A stretch of DNA of 64,000 nt, from NCBI RefSeq assembly GCF_049933045.1, contig NZ_CP187926.1:2232001-2296000 (forward strand), written 5' to 3'. This DNA comes from Pseudocolwellia sp049933045 (GTDB taxonomy: Bacteria; Pseudomonadota; Gammaproteobacteria; Enterobacterales; Alteromonadaceae). Positions 34,815 to 44,065 of the stretch are shown in pieces. Both the position numbers and the translations under genes were made by a program. The notes under the pieces were generated by a model. It saw only the letters and a list, made by a program, of their open reading frames with translations, made no database searches and was not told the origin of the DNA. Numbering within the stretch: position 1 is the first letter of the stretch; each line of letters opens with the position of its first letter.

Positions 34815-34927
34815 TTAGCGCGTCTCCAATTTAATATATTTTTATAGTCGTTCTTATAAAACCACTATCACTTATCTTTTCTATACTTGTGCCGCTTTAC
34901 TTGTAACGCTTTTTTGTATCAGGCTTC

Positions 34928-35941
34928 TTACTTTTTCTTCTGCCAAAAACTAAAGAAGTTAAACCATTGATACGGTTCTTTACGACAGTAAAATTCTAAT
35001 CGCTGAGCATATTTTGTGGCAAGCGATGAGAAGTATTCATTTCTTTCTTTACGTTTAACTTTTGTCGGCTCTGCAAATTCTTCAACATAAGCTGAGTAGC
35101 GCCCTTCTTCTTTCAAGCAAAACATTAAAAACACTTTACAGTCCATAATTGATGCGAGTGCAAAAGGTCCTTTAGCAAAAGGCGCATTTTCACCAATAAA
35201 AGGAACATTATAAACACTATCAGGATTATTCACTGACGTTCTATCTGCAAAAATGACGATAGCTTCTCCATCTTCAATTTTTTGTTTTAATTGAATAGAA
35301 TCCGCAGGTCCAAAATCATTAATATGAATAAAGTTAATGGCTGCATCTTGGTTAACTTTTTTAAGGAAGTTATTGAATGATGGCGTATGCTCGTTGTACG
35401 TAATCACGTTGAGCTTACGTTTATTTTCGCCTGTGCTAAATATTGCACGACATACTTCCATATTACCTAAATGCGCACTAAAAATTACCGCACCATTGGC
35501 ATTAATTAATGCTTGGTAAGCGTCATCATTTTTAATGTCGATATCTTCAATATTCACTTTACCTAACCAAGCATCGAATTTGTCGACGATAGATAAGCCA
35601 AAGTTATAAAATACTTTAAAACCTTTCCTAAATAACTGCCCTTGTGTGAGCTGAGTATTATTTTTATGCAGGTACATATTATTTAAATAATGGTGGATGC
35701 TCTTTCTCGCCACATCGCCCGTTAAGTAAAAATAAACCATGACTGGAAATAAAATAACTTTAAAAACCCAATTACCTAAATATTTATGAACAAACACTAG
35801 CACTTCAATGCCAAGCATAGAGCCGCGTTCTTTTAACTTAGACCAATGTAAGTCTGCTTCATTTTCTTGCTGAGGAGCTTGTTTAGGGTCTTGCTTAGGT
35901 TCGGTGTTTGACGATGGTTCAGTCATTAATTCTTCTTCCAT
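34928..35941 (-). CDS. Lipid A biosynthesis-type (LPLAT) acyltransferase of the APE cluster
   Basis: 337 residues, LpxL/LpxM-like superfamily. One membrane segment (~57-75) is followed by VIFSAHLGNMEV, which holds the HxxxxE-type catalytic His region, and by IVIFADRTSVNNP. In E. coli APE loci ApeJ fuses a GT2 domain and this domain; here they are two genes overlapping by 16 bases. Likely acylates a lipid or sugar carrier that bears the polyene. The N-terminal 45 residues are low-complexity and Gln/Pro/Glu-rich. Confidence 0.8.
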   Translation of the reverse strand: MEEELMTEPSSNTEPKQDPKQAPQQENEADLHWSKLKERGSMLGIEVLVFVHKYLGNWVFKVILFPVMVYFYLTGDVARKSIHHYLNNMYLHKNNTQLTQGQLFRKGFKVFYNFGLSIVDKFDAWLGKVNIEDIDIKNDDAYQALINANGAVIFSAHLGNMEVCRAIFSTGENKRKLNVITYNEHTPSFNNFLKKVNQDAAINFIHINDFGPADSIQLKQKIEDGEAIVIFADRTSVNNPDSVYNVPFIGENAPFAKGPFALASIMDCKVFLMFCLKEEGRYSAYVEEFAEPTKVKRKERNEYFSSLATKYAQRLEFYCRKEPYQWFNFFSFWQKKK

Positions 35942-36663
35942 TTTTGCATTAGTATTTTTGGAAAGTGTAGCAACATACCAAAAAATAAACGTGTGTGCAT
36001 TTTGCTAATAATGACATTGTCTTTAAATGCGTGAAAATGAGAAATGCCAAACTCAGGGTAATGCACTTTAGTTTCTACAAACTTAACAGGAACACCTTGC
36101 CAAATAAGCTTAACCATCACTTCAATATCAAAGTCCATACGATTACCGAGCGAAGTATTCTGAATAAGCTTTTCGTATGCCGCTAAAGGATAAACCCTAA
36201 AGCCACACATTGAATCGATTACTTTAAAAGAGAGTGTTTCTACACCTACCCAAAAATGCGTAATGTAACGCCCATAGAATCGACCTTTAGAAATTGAGTC
36301 GTCGTAAACGGGCTGTCCGCTAATTAAACTTTGTGGTGCTTTCGCGGCTTCAGTAATAAACCGCTGAATATCTAATAAGTCATGTTGCCCGTCTGCATCT
36401 ACTTGTAATGCATGAGTCATTTTCATTTCAATTGCAGCCGTTAATGCCGTTTGCATTGCTGCACCTTTACCACCATTTTCAGTACGGTGAATTAAGGTAA
36501 CTAAAGAAAATTCGTTTGCAACGTTTTCTAAAATTTCACGTGTTGAGTCTTGGCTGCCATCATTAACCAGAATAATAGGAAAGTTAAACTCGCATAAAGA
36601 AGCAACGGTTTCCTTAATAACAATGTCGTGGTTATAACACGGAATAACGAAACAATATTGCAT
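35926..36663 (-). CDS. Family 2 glycosyltransferase of the APE cluster
   Basis: 245 residues, GT2 fold (GT-A). Nucleotide-sugar binding is shown by CYNHD, ILVNDGSQDST and the acidic motif QVDADGQHD (~91-99). It resembles dolichyl-phosphate mannose synthase-like enzymes. It corresponds to the N-terminal half of fused ApeJ proteins elsewhere. Its last 16 bases overlap the acyltransferase gene, and it begins at the end of the dehydratase gene. Confidence 0.83.
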   Translation of the reverse strand: MQYCFVIPCYNHDIVIKETVASLCEFNFPIILVNDGSQDSTREILENVANEFSLVTLIHRTENGGKGAAMQTALTAAIEMKMTHALQVDADGQHDLLDIQRFITEAAKAPQSLISGQPVYDDSISKGRFYGRYITHFWVGVETLSFKVIDSMCGFRVYPLAAYEKLIQNTSLGNRMDFDIEVMVKLIWQGVPVKFVETKVHYPEFGISHFHAFKDNVIISKMHTRLFFGMLLHFPKILMQKWKKN

Positions 36664-37013
36664 TAGCTGTACACAACTCGGCCAGAAGTATGAGCGCCAT
36701 GTTCTGAGCTGTAATTAAAGCTAACTTTGGTTTCAGACATTTTTTTAAGGGTGAGTTTCACTTGATATTCAGGGGCAATAATTACTTGGAATTTAAGTGC
36801 ATCTACTGATAAATGTTGTTCTATGTTCAAGTTGAAGTGTTCTTGAATATAAAGCATTGCCCAATGAACCTGTACTACACCAGCTAAAATTGGAGCTTCA
36901 GGAAAGTGCCCTTCAAAGTAATACAGATCAGCAGGAATAGTTAAAGATAAAACCACTTCGTCTTCACTTTTCTCTACTAAATTAATTTGAGGGAATATCA
37001 CTCGATTAGTCAA
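36663..37013 (-). CDS. apeI: Small hot-dog 3-hydroxyacyl-ACP dehydratase, ApeI-like
   Basis: 116 residues. YYFEGHFPEAPILAGVVQVHWA is the FabZ/FabA-type active-site motif with H36 and the GHFPxxPxxxG pattern. ApeI partners ApeP in characterised APE loci to dehydrate each beta-hydroxyacyl intermediate. The gene overlaps the AMP-ligase gene by 8 bases and the glycosyltransferase by 1. Confidence 0.85.
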   Translation of the reverse strand: MTNRVIFPQINLVEKSEDEVVLSLTIPADLYYFEGHFPEAPILAGVVQVHWAMLYIQEHFNLNIEQHLSVDALKFQVIIAPEYQVKLTLKKMSETKVSFNYSSEHGAHTSGRVVYS

Positions 37014-38364
37014 AGAATTTCTCCATGTCTTTTTTATTCAATTTCCCTGAAGAATTATAAGGTAAAGCGTCTATATAACGAAATCTTTTAGGAATAGCGA
37101 TAGCTTCTAGATCTTGCTGAAGCAAAGCGGTAATTTGTCGGTTAAAAACTAAATTTCGACTTTGTGATAGCTTATCTTTAGCTTCAGCAGTAAGTACAAC
37201 GACAGCGACGACTTGTAAGCCACGTTTATTAACAGCAGTTGAACAATAAACGTCATCAATAAAATCGAGGGCTTTTAAGCATTGCTGAACATGATCGAGG
37301 GAAACTCTTTTTTCTTCTATTTTGACGATACGGTCAATACGACCACATAATTCAAATTGATTGCAGCTGATTAAGTTAATTTTATCATCGCAAGCATACC
37401 AACCTGTTTGGCTAATATAAGGTGATTTAATTTTTAAACATTCAGTTTTATCATCTAAGGCAACTTTAATATTATCAAAAGCAGTCCAGTATTGATCTTG
37501 CACGGTAAAACGCTGACGCCATGCAATACCGCCAGTTTCAGTGCTACCCAGTATTTCAAAAGGTGATTGTTTTAACTCTTCAGCCAATTGTAAGCTGGCT
37601 TCTAAACTTAAAGGGCCGCCAGATGAAAACATACAAGCAATATGTGTTGAAATACTTTGATAAACATTGTCTTTAATCAGACGATGAAAATGCGCAGGAC
37701 TACTCATTAACGTTACTTTTCCTAATTGATATTTAGCAATGTCGTGACATAAGTGCTCTGGATATTCATAAGGTTGAAGTATCACGCTTCTTCCTGTCCA
37801 GATAGGCCAAATAAGCTTAAACAACAAACCGTAAATATGCTGATGAGAAACCGTTGAGACGATACATGAGTTGTTAAGTAAATGACCAAAACAAGCTTCT
37901 AAATGTTTAACTTCAGTTAATAAATGCGAGAGCTTTTTATCAATGGCTTTTTCTTTGCCTGATGAACCTGAAGTATATAAGGTGATTTTTGTATTGAGAT
38001 AAACTGTTATTTCGGTGTTTTTATGAGTTACATCACTTTCTAAAATGCCATCACTCTTGTATACCACAGTATTCTCAAACGCTAATGCTTGTGAACCTGC
38101 AACACCCTGCACTTCATCTAAGCAAGACTTTAACTGATTAGCAGTACCGTTTTGCGGTAAGACAATAGCTTTTTTAGCACTAAGCAATGCAAAAAATAAT
38201 ACTGAGAATTCGTAAGCGTCTTCACAATAAAGTAACCAAGTTTCAGCAGGGTTTTCTAAAAAGATAGATCGGTGAAAATGAACCGATTCAGCCCATTGCT
38301 GATAAGTTTTATTTTGAGAAACAAAAAATGTTTTAGAACTAGGTAATATAATCTGATTGGTCAT
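37006..38364 (-). CDS. apeH: AMP-dependent acyl-ACP synthetase, ApeH-like
   Basis: 452 residues, ANL superfamily. The P-loop motif is TLYTSGSSGKEKA (~128-140), motif LGSTETGGIAWR (~274-285), and the C-terminal lysine region is LPYNSSGKLNKKD. Shorter than common CoA ligases, as typical for APE enzymes. It probably activates the (4-hydroxy)cinnamate from the ammonia-lyase and loads it on an ACP. It overlaps the neighbours by 8-26 bases. Confidence 0.85.
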   Translation of the reverse strand: MTNQIILPSSKTFFVSQNKTYQQWAESVHFHRSIFLENPAETWLLYCEDAYEFSVLFFALLSAKKAIVLPQNGTANQLKSCLDEVQGVAGSQALAFENTVVYKSDGILESDVTHKNTEITVYLNTKITLYTSGSSGKEKAIDKKLSHLLTEVKHLEACFGHLLNNSCIVSTVSHQHIYGLLFKLIWPIWTGRSVILQPYEYPEHLCHDIAKYQLGKVTLMSSPAHFHRLIKDNVYQSISTHIACMFSSGGPLSLEASLQLAEELKQSPFEILGSTETGGIAWRQRFTVQDQYWTAFDNIKVALDDKTECLKIKSPYISQTGWYACDDKINLISCNQFELCGRIDRIVKIEEKRVSLDHVQQCLKALDFIDDVYCSTAVNKRGLQVVAVVVLTAEAKDKLSQSRNLVFNRQITALLQQDLEAIAIPKRFRYIDALPYNSSGKLNKKDMEKFFD

Positions 38365-38896
38365 TAGCTTTAAATCGTTTTCTAACTATCCATTCGCCTA
38401 AAAATAAGACGCCCATTAGTACATAAGAAATCAAACCATTATAAAGCGCCCAAATTTCATCGCTTAAAAATACAGTAACAAGTGAGATCAAAGCATTAGC
38501 CAAGAAAAATACACACCAAACCTTTGTGACCTTTTTGGTGTATTCAACTGAATTTACCGTCAGCTTACCTCTGGTACCCGCTATTAAAGTAATGACAGCA
38601 GGAGGTTTAATAATTGAATATAAAAACATACTCAAAAAGCTCAAGCTCATAACAACAGGATATAACTTCAATAAAAATGATGAGTTACTAAAAAAGCTAA
38701 GCATTAATAAAATAATAATATTAATGCCTGCAACTTTAATAAAAGGAATGTTTGTGGTGGTTTTACTGTAATAAAAACGTAAACCCGCTAAACAAACTAA
38801 AGCAAGTGCGATATATGCTGGCTCTACCCATTGTAGCCCGAAGAATACGATTAACGGATAGAATACAAAAACACTGCCAAGGATGATCTGTTTCAT
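38339..38896 (-). CDS. apeG: APE cluster membrane protein, COG4648/ApeG-like
   Basis: 185 residues with about five hydrophobic helices. COG4648-like proteins are found between the ACP genes and the AMP-ligase in most APE clusters, exactly as here; their molecular role is unknown. The gene starts 6 bases after the second ACP stop codon and overlaps the ligase start by 26 bases. Confidence 0.72.
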   Translation of the reverse strand: MKQIILGSVFVFYPLIVFFGLQWVEPAYIALALVCLAGLRFYYSKTTTNIPFIKVAGINIIILLMLSFFSNSSFLLKLYPVVMSLSFLSMFLYSIIKPPAVITLIAGTRGKLTVNSVEYTKKVTKVWCVFFLANALISLVTVFLSDEIWALYNGLISYVLMGVLFLGEWIVRKRFKANDQSDYIT

Positions 38897-38901
38897 TAAA
38901 T

Positions 38902-39150
38902 CTAGCTAGTAGCTAATTTTTCAACTGCATCAACCACATCTTTAACGGTTCTTACTTGTTTAAAGTCTTCTGGTTCTATTTTTTTACCTGTGATTTCTCG
39001 TAGTTTCACAACAAGGTCTACAGCATCAATGCTGTCTAAGTCCATGTCTTCATACAAGTGTGCATCAAGTGATATTTCGTCTTCTTCAATTTCAAATAAA
39101 GTCACTAATATTTCACTTAATACTTGGTAAATTTCGTCTCTGTTTTTCAT
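38902..39150 (-). CDS. apeF: Acyl carrier protein, ApeF-like
   Basis: 82 residues, acidic. The 4'-phosphopantetheine serine is S40 in EDMDLDSIDAVDLV. Second of two tandem ACPs in the E. coli order (ApeE, ApeF); characterised APE synthases hold the polyene chain on one of these. 20 bases separate it from the other ACP. Confidence 0.87.
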   Translation of the reverse strand: MKNRDEIYQVLSEILVTLFEIEEDEISLDAHLYEDMDLDSIDAVDLVVKLREITGKKIEPEDFKQVRTVKDVVDAVEKLATS

Positions 39151-39170
39151 GTAAATTTAATACCTAATAT

Positions 39171-39425
39171 TTATTTATTTTGTTCTATAAATTGGCATAA
39201 TGATTTAACTGAGTAAAAATGCTTTTTACTGTCTTCAGAATCACCGTCAATTTTTACATTATACGCTTTTTTAACTGCCACACCCAGTTCTAATGCGTCT
39301 ATTGAATCTAAACCTAAGCCATCAATAAATAACGGTTCTTCGTCTGAAATATCTGCTGGTTCAATATCTTCTAATTCTAATGTTTCAATTATCAGTTGTT
39401 TTACTTCTGTGATTAACTCATTCAT
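39171..39425 (-). CDS. apeE: Acyl carrier protein, ApeE-like
   Basis: 84 residues. The prosthetic-group serine is S41 in GLGLDSIDALELG. VKKAYNVKIDGDSEDSKKHFYSV closely resembles the third ACP of this locus (43799-44065), which has VKVEGSKESRKHLTTI; the two may be duplicates. Overlaps the acyltransferase gene by 8 bases. Confidence 0.87.
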   Translation of the reverse strand: MNELITEVKQLIIETLELEDIEPADISDEEPLFIDGLGLDSIDALELGVAVKKAYNVKIDGDSEDSKKHFYSVKSLCQFIEQNK

Positions 39426-40194
39426 GAGTGGTAAATTCCTCTTTATAATATTCTACTAAATCTCGAGTAAGTTCCCTTACTGAGTTAGAAACTGATCCAG
39501 CTTCTCTATATTTTTGCGTTGATAATACAGGATTAACAACTAACTTAACTGTAAATTTTTTATCGGGTATCTGATACCAAGCTAATTCTTTGGTTAACGT
39601 TGTAGGTGTAACCGTTAAAATAATCGGAACAATATCGGCTTCAGCCCTAATAGCTATATTGGCTGCGCCACGTTTAAAAGTTAAAGGCTTGCCTACGGAA
39701 CTACGTGTCCCTTCGGGGAAAACGATTAAGTTATTACCTTCTTCAAATGTTTTATTGCAGTCTTTTAAAAAGGTATCAGGATCTTCTTCGTTATTGATAT
39801 AGCCCGTATTACTAACAACACCTTTTAAAAATGGATTTTTCCATAAGCCTGCTTTAACAACACAATCAGCATTTTCGATAATAGAAATTAAAACCACTAC
39901 ATCAATAAGTGATGGATGATTGGCAATAACTAATTTGCCTTTATGTTCTTTGAGTTGTTCTTCGTTTTCAATTTCGAGACTTAAAATCCCAACAAAGCTC
40001 ATGTAGTTAACGAACATCTTAAAAGTTTTATGTACAACTTTTCTAGCGCTGTACTTACGTTGATACTCATCATGTCTATGTATAAAGTTAACAACAGGAA
40101 ATACAATAATTGTTAATAAGATGCCACCTAAACCAAATAAAGTGAATGCAGATCCTGTTGCAAAAATTCGCCAATATTTGTTTAGTTTATTCAA
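39418..40194 (-). CDS. apeD: 1-acyl-glycerol-3-phosphate acyltransferase-type enzyme, ApeD-like
   Basis: 258 residues, PlsC-like. The catalytic NHPSLIDVVVL (H x4 D variant NHPSLID) and FPEGTRSS are present. An N-terminal membrane helix (~13-35) is visible. Acyltransferases in this position are conserved in APE loci and probably help attach the polyene to a lipid. The gene overlaps the chain-length factor gene by 4 bases. Confidence 0.83.
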   Translation of the reverse strand: MNKLNKYWRIFATGSAFTLFGLGGILLTIIVFPVVNFIHRHDEYQRKYSARKVVHKTFKMFVNYMSFVGILSLEIENEEQLKEHKGKLVIANHPSLIDVVVLISIIENADCVVKAGLWKNPFLKGVVSNTGYINNEEDPDTFLKDCNKTFEEGNNLIVFPEGTRSSVGKPLTFKRGAANIAIRAEADIVPIILTVTPTTLTKELAWYQIPDKKFTVKLVVNPVLSTQKYREAGSVSNSVRELTRDLVEYYKEEFTTHE

Positions 40195-40925
40195 AGTAAA
40201 TTTCTACTCATTTGCCATTGATAACGTGTAGATTGAATAGCTGCTGTTGTATTTTTCCCGTGGATAAACTTTAAGAACTCAAGCGGCTGGAAGCTTTCAT
40301 CTTCTTGGTGATTAGCCGTTTGTGGTTCGAAGCTTAATGACATACTTGAATCAGACTGTGCTTTGCTTAGTACAAATGCTATGGCTAGGGTTTGCTCTTT
40401 ATCTGAAACAAATTGGTTGTATTGTTCAGGTACGATTTGATCGGTGTAAACAACAAGTACTTGGTCTAAATTTTGGCTTTCTAATTTTGCGTAAGCATCA
40501 ACTACCGCCATCATTAACGAATCTTCACCTGCAGAAATAGCTGTCATCGCCTGTTTGTTTTTAGCAAAAATACTATACAAACCAGCAACCGCATTATGCA
40601 CAGACAAACCAAAGTTCGTAGGAGATAAATCACTTTTAGTAGCAACATCTTCAATCAGCTTAGCGGTTTTATGTAAATCGCCATGACGTGATGAAAACAC
40701 ACAAGGAATGTCACTTATGTTGTTACCTAAAGATTCAAGAATGCAATGAAATGAGAATTTAGCGAACGGACTTAAGCGTCTTCGCTGCATAGGAGGAATT
40801 TGTTTTAATGGTGGTAGATCGTCTTCAGGTGAATATTCTAATTCCCCTTTAGCCCATAACTGCCAATCTTCTGTAGTACGTATATTTCCATACCATGCCA
40901 CGCACTTTTCAATAGCAAACTTCAT
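40191..40925 (-). CDS. apeC: Beta-ketoacyl synthase chain-length-factor-like protein, ApeC-like
   Basis: 244 residues, related to the N-terminal thiolase half (Ketoacyl-synt_2). The nucleophile region reads AMTAISAGEDSLMMAVVDAY, so the active-site Cys is absent. The conserved PPMQRRRLSPFAKFSFHC motif at ~45-62 is typical for APE CLFs. In characterised systems ApeC forms a heterodimer with ApeO. First gene of the canonical APE block; 140 bases separate it from the PPTase gene. Confidence 0.85.
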   Translation of the reverse strand: MKFAIEKCVAWYGNIRTTEDWQLWAKGELEYSPEDDLPPLKQIPPMQRRRLSPFAKFSFHCILESLGNNISDIPCVFSSRHGDLHKTAKLIEDVATKSDLSPTNFGLSVHNAVAGLYSIFAKNKQAMTAISAGEDSLMMAVVDAYAKLESQNLDQVLVVYTDQIVPEQYNQFVSDKEQTLAIAFVLSKAQSDSSMSLSFEPQTANHQEDESFQPLEFLKFIHGKNTTAAIQSTRYQWQMSRNLL

Positions 40926-41064
40926 ATATATATCAACCGCTCCTTTATCAGTAAATTCTACCTAATGCACTAGCTCAATTCAACTAAAGAATAAATACAA
41001 CGAGTCAATTAATATGAATAAATACAAGGTAATAAGTTAATAAAAACAATTAATAAGAGAGGTT

Positions 41065-41790
41065 TTAACTTGTGTAATACTGCCAAGAAATAGCACTATT
41101 TTTATTGCACGTGGTTTCGGAAATATTATTATTTGAACGATTATAATCTAATAACTCAACAACGACAGTTCCCACAAAAGAATCTGACTCGTGAGATAAG
41201 CTAATGGTGTTATAAGCAAACGGCTCTTTAGCTAAGATAATTACACCATAATTTTTCTTTAGTACTGGTGAACAATCAAAAGAAAAAGAGTCTCTTAAAT
41301 TAGCTGCCGTAGCTTTGGTTAATGCTTCTTTTACTGTCCATAATTGATAAAAACTCACAGGCTGGTACTGCCCTGCTTTAATACGAGTTAATTCATTTAG
41401 TGTGCAAATTTCTGCAGATAATTCGATAAAGTTTCTTGGCTTTATTTTCTCTACATCTATTCCAAGCTTTAATTGACGTTTACTAACACACACTGCAGCG
41501 ATAGGACCGCTATGAGTAATTGAAATGGAAAAGTGATATTGCTGATTAATAATTAACTGATGATAGTTTTCGATGTGGTAGCTTTGTATTGAATGTTTAT
41601 CTTCATTTAGTAATTCAAGCACAGCTTGCTGTAATAAAAATCGACTTAACACGAGTTGCTTACGCTTTAGCTGACTTTTCATCTTATCAAAACGTTGTTT
41701 ATCTAGATCATTCAGTAATAAGGTAAGATTTTCATATTGTTCAACAAACCAAAGCTCACTGATTTTTGAGTATAAAATAAGTTCAGACAT
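41065..41790 (-). CDS. 4'-phosphopantetheinyl transferase (Sfp type)
   Basis: 241 residues. Magnesium and CoA motifs GIDVEKIKPR (~108-117) and WTVKEALTKA (~146-155) identify the Sfp/AcpT-like fold. It would convert the three ACPs of the locus to holo form. Eight bases separate it from the CLF-like gene upstream. Confidence 0.85.
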   Translation of the reverse strand: MSELILYSKISELWFVEQYENLTLLLNDLDKQRFDKMKSQLKRKQLVLSRFLLQQAVLELLNEDKHSIQSYHIENYHQLIINQQYHFSISITHSGPIAAVCVSKRQLKLGIDVEKIKPRNFIELSAEICTLNELTRIKAGQYQPVSFYQLWTVKEALTKATAANLRDSFSFDCSPVLKKNYGVIILAKEPFAYNTISLSHESDSFVGTVVVELLDYNRSNNNISETTCNKNSAISWQYYTS

Positions 41791-41798
41791 GATAGGTT

Positions 41799-42515
41799 TT
41801 AAAACAGACTTTGAATAAGTGACGGAACGGGTATATCTGCCTCTTGTTTTATTAGGGTATCAATATCTAAGTTTGTATCTGAAATTTCTAAGATTTGAGT
41901 GTTTGCTAGAGATGTATTTTTACTGTTATGCGCTTCAACAATAAAAGCATAACATTGACGATAACTTTTAGTTAAATGCCAAACAACAATTACACCTTGT
42001 TCACTGAAACCTTCTAATAAGTCTACTTCAGCAAGAGCGCAACTTTTCAAAAAGGGCTTTTCACTAGCACCAATAAAGATGTTTGGACCTTTGATATTGA
42101 ACTCTTTCGCTATATAAAAATTTGCTGCATTACCAACAGTAGCAATAAAGTCGAATGGGCGAACAGATTCATTATTATGCATATTGCTAAGTACCGATTG
42201 AAAAAGATCGACACTTAAATATTCCGCTGCGCTATACAAAGAAAGTTTGTTTTCGACTTTAAATTGACTATCGATTAACTCTGTAGCATAACCAGGATTA
42301 TTACTCGCAACATAGTCATTACTCGTATGAGAGTGCTCTTGATTAAATAAACGATGTACCGTGAGTAAAGAAATTAACGTAAAAGTATCGAGGCGTCTTA
42401 CGGGCAACTGGGTTTCGGTTTTGACTAAATTACGAATTTCTTTATCGGTAAGTTCGTTAGATAAACTGACTTTTTCATATCTAACCAAAGATAACTTATC
42501 CATTGCCCTCATCAT
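41799..42515 (-). CDS. Second degenerate ketosynthase/CLF-like half protein
   Basis: 238 residues, resembling the N-terminal thiolase half of a ketosynthase without the active-site Cys: the equivalent region is IKGPNIFIGASEKPFLK. The hydrophobic repeat VIVVWHLTKSYRQ and a start rich in basic residues (IRNLVKTETQLPVRRLDTF) are like those of the 40191-40925 protein. Overlaps the KS gene by 4 bases, so the two probably form a heterodimer. This makes it a second KS/CLF pair in the locus. Confidence 0.7.
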   Translation of the reverse strand: MMRAMDKLSLVRYEKVSLSNELTDKEIRNLVKTETQLPVRRLDTFTLISLLTVHRLFNQEHSHTSNDYVASNNPGYATELIDSQFKVENKLSLYSAAEYLSVDLFQSVLSNMHNNESVRPFDFIATVGNAANFYIAKEFNIKGPNIFIGASEKPFLKSCALAEVDLLEGFSEQGVIVVWHLTKSYRQCYAFIVEAHNSKNTSLANTQILEISDTNLDIDTLIKQEADIPVPSLIQSLF

Positions 42516-43720
42516 ATATTTCCCTCTGTAATAAATTCAGAAGATATAGGGTTAACTACCTTTATATTTTTTAAGATGATCGCAGCATTATTACCACCAA
42601 ACCCAAAGTGATTAAGTAGCATATATTTTGATGACGTAATAGCTTTAGCTGATTGTAAAAAGGGATATAAAAGTGTCTGTGGACTTTCCAGTTGATAGTG
42701 GCAACGTGGTAAAATCTCTTTTTGAAAAACATCTTCAAGAATTGCTAGCTCTAACACACCACAAGCACCTAAAGTATGACCTAAAAAAGATTTAAAGCCG
42801 ATTATGCTCGGATGAACATTTACTTCAACAGACAAAGTTTCAGCATCAGTGTGTTTAACCTTTTTCGTGTTAAATAAACCCGCAATAGCATTGTATTCAG
42901 CTAAATCGCTTTTTTCAGAAGCTGTGCCATGAATTTTAATCAAATCGATATCTATTGATCTTATGTTGGTATTACTCAGGGCTTTTTCTACCACTTGTGT
43001 AATATGCTCACCTTCTTCATCAGTAATCGTTAAACTAAAATCATCACACGATGAATAACCACCTAAAACTTCAAAAATAGTCGCTGAGTTTTGTTGAGTA
43101 GATAACACTAAAACACCAACACCCTCACCTAATATCAAACCATCACGTGTATTTGAAAAAGGTTTAACGCCTGTTGTGCTAAACAAATCTAACGAGTCGA
43201 AACCACTTACTGATAATTGATTATAAAACTCACAACCTATAACAATCGCATGTTTAATTTTGTTATGTTTAATCAACTGAGCAGCATATAACAAGGCATT
43301 AGCACTAGAAGTACAAGCAGTATTAAAAGTGTAATGTATGGTATGTAAACCAAATAACTTAGTTAGTGTTTGGCTGAGTTTATCTGTTTGAGAAAGCCAT
43401 ATTGATTCAGAAGAGTCAGGTTTAACACATGAAATATCAAGTGATGTAGAACCTAAAAACAAAACGGTTTCGCTTAGCTCTTTTGCTGTTAAATTAGATT
43501 GTTTGAGTGCTTTTTCTATTTGAGTTGATAAAAGTAGGATCATCTCATCAAAGCTTTTATCTAACTTATTTTTATTTATTGGGAAATATAAGGCACTTTT
43601 ATTCTCAGCAGCAATAGTAACGTCAACCAAATTAGCTTGACTATCATCTATTTGCTGACATTCTTGTTGATCACCAATAGCACTAATAGATGAAGTGGCA
43701 ATAACAAAAACTGAATTCAT
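42512..43720 (-). CDS. Third beta-ketoacyl-ACP synthase of the cluster
   Basis: About 402 residues; GAGGA about 7 bases ahead of the second ATG makes 43718-43720 the likelier start. Catalytic residues are all there: Cys in FNTACTSSANALL, His in KIHGTASEKSDLA and His in KSFLGHTLGACG. More divergent than the other two KSs. It forms a block with a CLF-like protein, an ACP and an Sfp transferase, which suggests a separate condensing system or specialised starter step. Confidence 0.85.
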   Translation of the reverse strand: MNSVFVIATSSISAIGDQQECQQIDDSQANLVDVTIAAENKSALYFPINKNKLDKSFDEMILLLSTQIEKALKQSNLTAKELSETVLFLGSTSLDISCVKPDSSESIWLSQTDKLSQTLTKLFGLHTIHYTFNTACTSSANALLYAAQLIKHNKIKHAIVIGCEFYNQLSVSGFDSLDLFSTTGVKPFSNTRDGLILGEGVGVLVLSTQQNSATIFEVLGGYSSCDDFSLTITDEEGEHITQVVEKALSNTNIRSIDIDLIKIHGTASEKSDLAEYNAIAGLFNTKKVKHTDAETLSVEVNVHPSIIGFKSFLGHTLGACGVLELAILEDVFQKEILPRCHYQLESPQTLLYPFLQSAKAITSSKYMLLNHFGFGGNNAAIILKNIKVVNPISSEFITEGNI

Positions 43721-43798
43721 TGGCATTCCTCATATTCAAGGTGGTAATGTTTAAGTGCATAATGTTTAAGTACGTAATGAGAAGAAATAAGTGCCATA

Positions 43799-44065
43799 TT
43801 AGCTATTTTCATTAATCAAATTAGCAATACTATTTATGGTGGTTAAATGTTTTCGGCTTTCTTTAGAACCTTCTACTTTTACTGCAAAAGTTTTTTTAAA
43901 AACTAAAGATAACTGCAGTGCATCTAAAGAATCTAAGCCCACTCTAGATTCACTACCAAATAACATTTCATCATCTGTAATATCTTGCCAAGCAATATCA
44001 TCTTCTTTTTCACACTCTTCAACGATCATCTGTTTTAGTTTTTGTTTTAATTGTTCTAATTCCAC
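43799..44065 (-). CDS. Third acyl carrier protein
   Basis: 88 residues, acidic. The prosthetic-group serine is S46 in SRVGLDSLDALQLS. The C-terminal half resembles the 39171 ACP. It lies between the ABC permease gene (10-base overlap) and the third KS gene, and probably serves that KS/CLF pair. Confidence 0.87.
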   Translation of the reverse strand: MELEQLKQKLKQMIVEECEKEDDIAWQDITDDEMLFGSESRVGLDSLDALQLSLVFKKTFAVKVEGSKESRKHLTTINSIANLINENS

